A stretch of 64,000 nt of DNA, from contig JAQFVV010000112.1 of NCBI GenBank assembly GCA_028023455.1, positions 3,754,001 through 3,818,000 on the forward strand. Direction: 5' to 3'. How positions within the stretch are numbered: position 1 is the stretch's first letter; every line of letters begins with the position of its first letter. A program made the position numbers and the translations under genes. This document shows positions 56,961 to 64,000 of this stretch, in pieces. Below the pieces are notes generated by a model, which was not told where the DNA came from, made no database searches, and worked only from the letters and a program-made list of their open reading frames with translations. Origin of the DNA: Epiperipatus broadwayi. Taxonomy: Eukaryota; Onychophora; Udeonychophora; Euonychophora; Peripatidae.

Positions 56961-59150
56961 TTACAATTTCTTGTAATCCAATTTCTAAAAGGTCTAGATT
57001 TATGATCAACAGTAGTATTACATTAAGAAATAACCTCATGTATGTTTATCAAGGACCAAGAATAGAGTGAATCTACTATTTTTTAAGCTTTTGACATTTA
57101 TAAATTACCCTCACTAACACTGATGAAAACAGAGAATGATATTAATATAAGAACCAAATGAAAACATGGTATTGATTATTTGTTTAATAATTATCAATGC
57201 CATATTTTTGTCTAGCTATTTATATTAATTTCATTCTCAATTTCTATTAGTATTGGTGACAATAAGTTGGTAAACATCAAAAGCTTAAAGAATAGATAGA
57301 TTCATTTTATTTTGATACAGATTGTTATTCATTCATGGTTGAAGATCTGTAGTTTACTCTTTAAATACACACACAATTTATATTCATTGTAATGGTCAGC
57401 CTATGAGGTGACAGTGGACAAAAAAACTTTCACCAGGCAACACTTCCAGATTAATGCCTTGAATTCCTGATGTGATCTAGTTATATATTATACTCAAAGG
57501 CTGTTATATATTCTATTTATGAATCTTATGAAATTTATCTGGGAATGATCTAAAACTGATCCCTCATAACATATTCCATCACTATGGGTATGTGAGGCTT
57601 CCTCCATATGTAATTATATTTAATCCTCCCTCATATTGGTAGAACCAAAGTTAACAAAATATACAAAATGACTTGACATTTATTATAAATAAACCAAATA
57701 AATACTTTTATTAGCAAGTAAATCAATTAACATTATTATTAACAAGTAAATCAAACAACATACTTTAATAACTCCATGACAAAAGAAAAGTTTGATTATT
57801 CAAAATTAGCAGCATCAAAATTAAAAGAATTAAATTGGCAAATAGGATGAGTGCTTGTACAAAATATTGCAAAATTCTATTTGAATATAAAAATAAAATT
57901 TTATGATACTACACTTCTGCCTTGCTATGGTGACCTCAAAGTAAATTTCATTATCATAGATGAGCTTATTCTATAACTTGATAGTATTGCTTATTAATTC
58001 CTTAATCTCTCTAATACTGTTATTCAAGTATGTCACATGCACATGAATGCACACAATTTTGTCTAATACATGACACTTCATATTTATTTAAATAGGAGTT
58101 AGATCATTAGACAGTGATTTAATGGCTTAGGATGCATAGAGTTGTGAATCATGCATGCAGAGAGGTGAATAGAGTTGTGAATCATAAATTCAAAGCACCT
58201 TGTAATATTATACATGTTATCTGCAAGAATATTCACTTTAGTGTCAACAAAAATATTATAACTCATTATTCTTTTTCACCCACTTGGTTCTTTATAAAGA
58301 GGTAAAAATTAGATGTGTGAGAAAATATCTTTAAATAAATCACAACTCTTAAATTATGATTCGGTGAATGTGCTTTGGATTCTTGTTCTCAGTAGGCCAC
58401 AACAATAATATGTATCACTTAACAAATATTGTTTGTAATTCAGGTATATGCATAAATAATAATGCCCATAAAATACTATATCAATACACATTATAACATG
58501 TACCAAACCAGCCATTGTACACCAGACTTCCTCCATAACGTTCACACTATATTAATAATATAAACAGCAGGCATGCATAACATTGCTTTCAGCATAGAAG
58601 CATTTGCATGTGTATATAATTAAGTCAGACTAATATGTAACACGATTATCAACAGAATCCTTACTTTAAACTTTTAATAATTTAAGATATTCATCCCTGA
58701 TATTAATATTGACTCTTTGGAAGAATATTTAAAAATGGGTACATCTCAACATTTCTGTAAATAAACAACAGATGAATTGACATATTTGAATTATTTATAT
58801 CGAATTAGTTATTTCATAATAAAATTCTGTAGATATAGAAAAATACTTAATCATTTAACACTTATAATAATTAATTTCAAATAATTATTTAAATTCAGGT
58901 CATTTGCGCTGTCTAATAATCATAACTGCACACCCATTCTTATAATTCATTAATTTATCTTGCGATGAATTTATGTAAGTTATGATGCTCAAAGTAGGAG
59001 GGTTTATACTTTCTAACTCAAATTATGACAAATTTCATTTATTCAATTACTAAATAGTTTATTCTTTCAATAGTTAACCATAAATAAACCTACACAAGGA
59101 TTTCATAAAGATATATATAAGCTCATAAAACACATCATAAATGCATGAAA
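56961..59150. other. Unassigned AT-rich DNA
   Basis: No supported feature. A small local duplication AGAGTTGTGAATCAT occurs at 58138 and 58170. Confidence 0.5.
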
Positions 59151-59151
59151 T

Positions 59152-59174
59152 AGTATATATATATATATATATAA
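59152..59174. repeat. (TA)n microsatellite
   Basis: Short uninterrupted TA run. Confidence 0.9.
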
Positions 59175-59204
59175 TGTATACTATACTAAAAGTTTATTTG
59201 TAAT

Positions 59205-59375
59205 ATGGGGGATTTGAATCCAGACTATCAAGCTTTCTTGAGCCATCCACTCTATCTCATACAACCAATACACATGATCACACACATGATTAATGATTTT
59301 CAACATAACATATTTTGTGCTGAACTGGCACTCATCAGTTAGTCCAGAACACCATCACTCTCATATATATATATA
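59205..59375 (+). repeat. Repeat R3 relative beside a possible tRNA-like remnant
   Basis: 59285-59370 shares GTGCTGAACTGGCA, CATCAGTTAGTCCAGA and CATCACTCTCATAT with 24745-24795. Just upstream, GGATTTGAATCCAGACTATC (59212) could be a decayed box-B-type sequence, but its orientation and partner box are unclear. Confidence 0.45.
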
Positions 59376-60570
59376 ATCAGTGCTCGGTTTATATTTAGAT
59401 AGCAAATCTTCATACTTTAATAGACAAGCTTTAATCTACTCAACCCTAAAATGGCTGAAAAAAGTAATAATAATAAATGATATAACCGAAATACAGGTTT
59501 ATTACATACCTGTATCAATATATGTAATATATAGGGTATATGAGCACAGACTTTCATACTACCCACCACTCTCCACTCTATCTCACAGCACTAATATACT
59601 TGAACACACATATGTCGAAAAGATAGATAATCACCAATATACGTATTTCATGATATAATTGTAGTTGAATGTTTTATTGAAATGTGGGCAAGATAGTTTT
59701 TTTATATATATAATATAAAAAAATTTCTTTCTAATTATTCTGTTTCAGGATGAGTGTCTTTGCAATGAAGCAAAGTAATATAGTCACTATATTATCTTTA
59801 ATCAAAATTAGGTTTCAATTAAAATCATAGAAAAATGTTAAAGTAATTATAAATATTATATTTCAGGCAAAAGATTTCTCCATCATTTCCTAACAGAGAA
59901 ACAGTAAAGAAAAACCATTTTACAATTTCTTCCTTTTTGTTTCACTTTATAGGTTAATTGAATATCCATTTACCAATCGATAATTTGATGACTATCTTGG
60001 ATTACACGGTTTATTTGAACTCTGGATTGTATGACAGGTTGCATGCTAACTATTATGTATGAGTTTTCAAATACTATACTTACACATTATTTACCAAACA
60101 AGTTACCACGTATGTGTTTAGTCTAACTGTAAATAGTAAGAAGACAATCTATATGCTGAGCCAAAATGTTAAAACTTGACCTTCAATTTAATCAGTAGAC
60201 AATTAAGTTCTCCTTCAACTTATTTGAAATATACATTTTACACCTCATTATCAGCTATTTATTTAATAGTGATTTGCTATAGCAATAGCACCCATTCATG
60301 TTACTTTGATTAACACACTCAATATCGGAGTTTAAAGAGATTACTTTCAGATGTTAAATGACATTTACATCTAGTGCTAGTAATAGAAAGAAAAGTCATA
60401 AACACCTTATTTTAGTTGCCAAAAAATTATAATCATGTGACTTTTATATATTGTTACTGTTTTCTAATTTGCATGATATTGAATGTAAATATAATCACTT
60501 TTCTCACTATTCATCTGAAGTAATCAATATATGTCACACAATAATGCTTAATAAATCATTATCCATTGAC
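59376..60570. other. Unassigned AT-rich DNA
   Basis: No supported feature; short open frames match nothing recognisable. Confidence 0.5.
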
Positions 60571-60574
60571 ATTC

Positions 60575-60860
60575 TAACCAATATCCTCAAACTAGTTTCT
60601 AGAATATGGCTTTCATCAATGAGGAGTTTCTAATGTTGAAGCAATTTATCTATACTTTTCCATCTAGAAGCCATTTTTGATTTTTTGTTTTACTATTAAA
60701 CTACTAGTCCAAATTGAAAAACATATTAATGTTTTCAATCAAAGTCAACTTGCATGTAAAATCATATAGATCTGGACCCAGTTCTGTATCCACATATTAT
60801 GGTGTCTTTAGTTTTTAACAACTATAGGCAACTTTATTCCCTGACCAGGATTGATATAAA
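60575..60860 (+). repeat. Dispersed repeat related to 23031-23165 and 45540-45590
   Basis: The left part shares ACTAGTTTCTA and TGGCTTTCATCA with 23055-23080. The right part (GGCAACTTTATTCCCTGACC) resembles 45557-45580. This links the two otherwise separate repeats into one family. Confidence 0.5.
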
Positions 60861-62220
60861 ACCAACAAAATGTCACATGACACCTACTCACACAAATACT
60901 TTTCAACAGCAAAATCTTTTTTTTTTCATCATATTAAGATAATCATCAGTAGATAACATTATTATTCAACTGCAACTTTTTTCCTCTATTAAATAATTAA
61001 ATTGTTTAAAGCTGAGGAAAAAAACTTAGCTATTTGTAAGCTTACAACAATTAAAAATACTGGGATACAGAAACTAATATTGTTTATCTACTGCAACTTT
61101 TACCCAGCAGAACTTTGCTTTTCACAGACGGTTCCAGAGCTATTAATTCAATAATTTTAAAAACTAAAGTGAAAATATCTTAATAATGAAAAAATATTTC
61201 ACATTAGTAATATTAAAGATTAATTTTTTTAAAGTTGAATGAAAAAATGTATCTATTTGGAAATCTACAACTCAATCAAAAAAATTTCATAGCGGCTCTT
61301 AAGATATATTTAATTTTAAATACATTTTGTGTTTAGGATATAATTAAATCATGTATATTGATACAACATTGTTCACAGCAGAAATAGCCTGAAAGGATTT
61401 TCAGCTGAGATGGGAGGATAAATTTTCACCCCTATGTATATAGTTTTTTCTTTTTCTAATAAGTATTAAATAAATAAATAAATGATTTTGGGACAAAATG
61501 CAATTTATTAATTATTAAATAATAAACGTCACAGAATGTAGTAATGGTGCAATAATAAAAGAACATAAAATTACACATATTAAAAAAGAAAATAACAAAT
61601 CCTTAACAAAAGAAAAACAAAATAAGTATTACATATGAAATGAATTAGGAGACAAAATGATATCATTAATACTTATATAAATAAATGTCCAATATAAAAT
61701 CTTTTTTTAAATATTTTTACAAACTTATATAATAAAGAACATACCTTAAGTCCAACATATTTAAAATAATATCTTCTGCTTGCTATCATATTAGCACACT
61801 GCACAAATAATGCATGTTAATGTACAACGAACATGCCCAAACTTGCATACTTGCTTGGGTGCTCTTGTTTGACACTATTGATTGAGTGCATATCAGTGAG
61901 TATGCAAGTCTAGGTATATTCATGCCATACCACTTATTAGGGTGCTATCATATGAAGAAACAAGTCTACTGAGCAAGCACACCCACACAAATTGTTAATT
62001 TGCTTAAAGTATTTGATGAACATTGGAAGATACATTTAACTTTTTTATAATTTTATTTGGTTGCAATTTATTAATTTTCATTTTTTCTCAATTTGTCACC
62101 CTTTCCCATTGTTTGTCTTAGATAAGTGCCTCATTTGCCTCATCCTTGTCCTGGCTCTGGTTCACGGCTTCTCTATAAAACCAATTGACATATAACCATG
62201 TTTGATGATTTTTAATCTCT
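60861..62220. other. Unassigned AT-rich DNA
   Basis: No supported feature. A short (TAAA)n run lies near 61468-61482. Confidence 0.5.
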
Positions 62221-62534
62221 AAATCACTGTTTTCAAAGTGGTCAATATTGCCCCCCTCCCATCAATTTTCACTTTCAGGAGGCCCGTGTCGGTGACAAAA
62301 AAATTTGGGTCCACAATATGTAAATAGGCATCCACCCACCAAAATCATTATTTCAGGCATTTTGTAAACCTTTAATTAGATATTTTAAATTTGAAATAAT
62401 TAATTATATGAATAGGTATGATAAATTTTGGATTTTGATATTACAATTCTTGCAAATCACTAAAATTACAATATAGCTTCTAAAAATAAAGATAATAGTA
62501 TTTTTTACAATGCTTTTTATTGAAAATTATAATT

Positions 62535-62789
62535 TTATGAATTATTATGGTATTTCTTGTTGATATTTAAACCTAATTTTTCCCACATATTATTAAAATA
62601 TGACAAAATCAAATAATTATTGGTCACAAGATTATTTAGGAATCTATCTGCTTTGTAATCTTTTATGATTACATACAAGTTTCTACAAGTTTTTATACCA
62701 GCATCGCATCGAGCAACTGCATGCAGTAATAAAGTTTGTTCAGACTTGTTCTGACCAAAACTATTGCATGGACATGTTAAATTAGGCAA
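62535..62789 (-). other. Short open frame of unknown nature
   Basis: 84 codons on the minus strand with a CDAGIKTCRNLY segment, lying in the 5' non-coding part of the hAT element. No motif recognised. It could be chance, an antisense remnant or a nested fragment. Confidence 0.15.
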
Positions 62790-63348
62790 TTATAAATAGG
62801 TGTGTTAAAATCAAGCATTGATTATTTCTATTCTGAATTTTGAGAAGTGGTTGAAAAATATTAACTTTATTTAGTGCAAAATACAGATGCAAATCAAAGT
62901 GAATCAAAAACATCTTGTTTAGGAGTATCCAAAGAAAGTAAGTACAAACTTTTAGTTAGTTAGTCATCCAGATTGTAATCTCAGCCGCATTTTTTAATTA
63001 AATATTTCAAATAAAGATAATACTTGCTAAAACATATGACCAAAAACTCTAATTGCATGCTCGAACAAAAAATTAAATATCCAAACAAAGAAATAGTCAA
63101 TGCTTCAGATATAGTAAAAAATAATTATTTCATACTTTTTAAGAATTGTTTTTGTTTGTGTAGGTGTTTTTTTTTAAGATTTTGTGTTAAAGATATAGGA
63201 ATTGTTTGGATACTTTTTCAATTTTAATTATACTTAGTTTTAATGTAAGTGACTCAATAGAGACATACTCCAGTCAATTAATTTTAAATATTTTATCTTA
63301 TGAGATTTAAATAGTTTGTTTTTTGTCAACAGATATCTTCTACTCAAC

Positions 63349-64000
63349 ATGGTAGAGGTTAAAAAAATGTAGGCAATATAGCATTGATTATTTGAAGTTT
63401 GGCTTTATTCCATCACTGTCAGACAAGCTTTTGCCCATGGATCTTTTGTGCAACAAAATTTTAAGTAATGACACTAGGAAACTGTCTAAGTTGGAGAATC
63501 ATTTGAGAAGGTTGCATCCTGATAAAACAGGTAAAGATTTGACATATTTTAAAACACTGAAAGAAAACCTTCAGAAGAGAATCACATTAGTCAGCATTAG
63601 TCAGCATGTTTTCTTCAATGTCAAAAAGAGATGATGATGGTTTGCTGGCATCTTACAATATTTCATTACTCATAGCAAAATCAGGAAAGCCTCATACTAT
63701 TAGAGAACAGTTGATTTTGCCAGCCATTGAGGAGGTTTTAAAAACTGTTCTACATAAACCTGCATATGATATACTCAAAAAAATTCCTTTAAGAGACAAC
63801 ACAGTTCAAAGACATATTGACAAAATGAGTCATGATGTGGAAATCTTCTGTAATTATCTAAAAACAAACCATTTTCCCCTTCAAGTCAACGAGTCAACTT
63901 TAACTGGTAATGAAGCACTATTAATGGCATATGTTCATTTTGTTATGGACCAAGAAATCCATCAAGAATTGCTTTTTGTGAAAACTTTGACAACAGATAC
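63349..64000 (+). pseudogene. hAT transposase pseudogene, ZBED5/SCAND3-like, partial
   Basis: It begins at ATG 63349 just after a possible splice acceptor (TTTTTTGTCAACAG, 63319-63332). A run of A's at about 63360-63367 shifts the frame, after which CRQYSIDYLKFGF parallels the start of the first copy (YRQYSLDYLKLGL). The BED region keeps one cysteine (DLLCNK) and the NHLRRLH pair. A 10-bp tandem duplication (ATTAGTCAGC, 63586-63605) coincides with the next frame change. The following frame is open to the window end: DDDGLLASYNISLLIAKSGK, then NNTVQRHIDKMS-like text, then QVNEST, where the family normally has LDEST, so the first catalytic aspartate appears as asparagine. Better preserved than the 2.3-3.8 kb copy, but still inactive as read. 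Confidence 0.88.

Larger units (their letters stand above)
62225..64000 (+). mobile_element. hAT element (ZBED5/SCAND3-like), left part, cut by window end
   Basis: The probable left terminus CACTGTTTTCAAAGTGGTC is followed by a C run, which resembles hAT-Charlie ends, about 1.1 kb before a transposase of the same family as 2281-3782. The right end and target duplication are outside the window, so the boundary is provisional. Confidence 0.6.

Overview
The window looks like AT-rich, non-coding nuclear DNA from an invertebrate animal. It has no operon-like gene packing, no long open reading frames, no rRNA and no convincing host gene. It holds many decayed transposable elements of animal type: hAT/ZBED-like, mariner, Penelope-like, jockey-like and RTE-like elements, an LTR retrotransposon with a tRNA-Lys primer site, and tRNA-derived SINEs. 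There is also heavy simple-repeat content ((TA)n, (GATA)n, (ACT)n, (ATT)n, (AAC)n). The species cannot be named from this; a mollusc, a chelicerate or a flatworm would all fit.

Layout. 0-6.3 kb: a hAT element (1706-4464) with an exact 8-bp target duplication and a decayed transposase, then a Penelope-derived foldback (5319-5832). Both lie between two inverted copies of an unidentified repeat (45-435 and 5845-6246). 6.3-13.5 kb: mostly featureless AT-rich DNA with one intact tRNA-type SINE (10104-10217) and a small GC-richer island near 10.7 kb. 13.5-17.0 kb: a complete LTR retrotransposon with 1.37-kb LTRs but only 0.72 kb inside, lacking gag-pol. 17-30.6 kb: anonymous DNA with a second copy of a long repeat first seen at 520-1259, a second SINE copy (25472-25580, minus) and several hairpin or MITE-like repeats. 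30.6-33.1 kb: two 5'-truncated Penelope-like copies head to head, forming a 2.3-kb palindrome beside a (GATA)n tract. 33.4-35.4 kb: a 5'-truncated jockey-like LINE bounded by trinucleotide repeats. 36.7-39.6 kb (minus), 46.5-49.4 kb (plus) and 56.7-57.0 kb (minus): copies of one RTE-like LINE, the second carrying a nested SINE. 40.4-41.35 kb and 51.2-51.8 kb: 3' ends of two further LINEs. 42-44.1 kb and 54.0-56.1 kb: clusters of related tandem and foldback repeats, a 204-bp hAT MITE (43510-43713) and a decayed mariner (54351-55232). 57-62 kb: little recognisable. 62.2 kb to the end: a second hAT/ZBED copy cut by the window edge.

Nothing here can be read as a working pathway. The useful content is transposon biology: exact boundaries and target duplications for seven insertions, a SINE family with three full copies, a deletion-type LTR element, and a MITE whose ends resemble a hAT group known to cross phyla. 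All protein-coding remnants carry stops or frameshifts, so mobilisation from these copies is unlikely.
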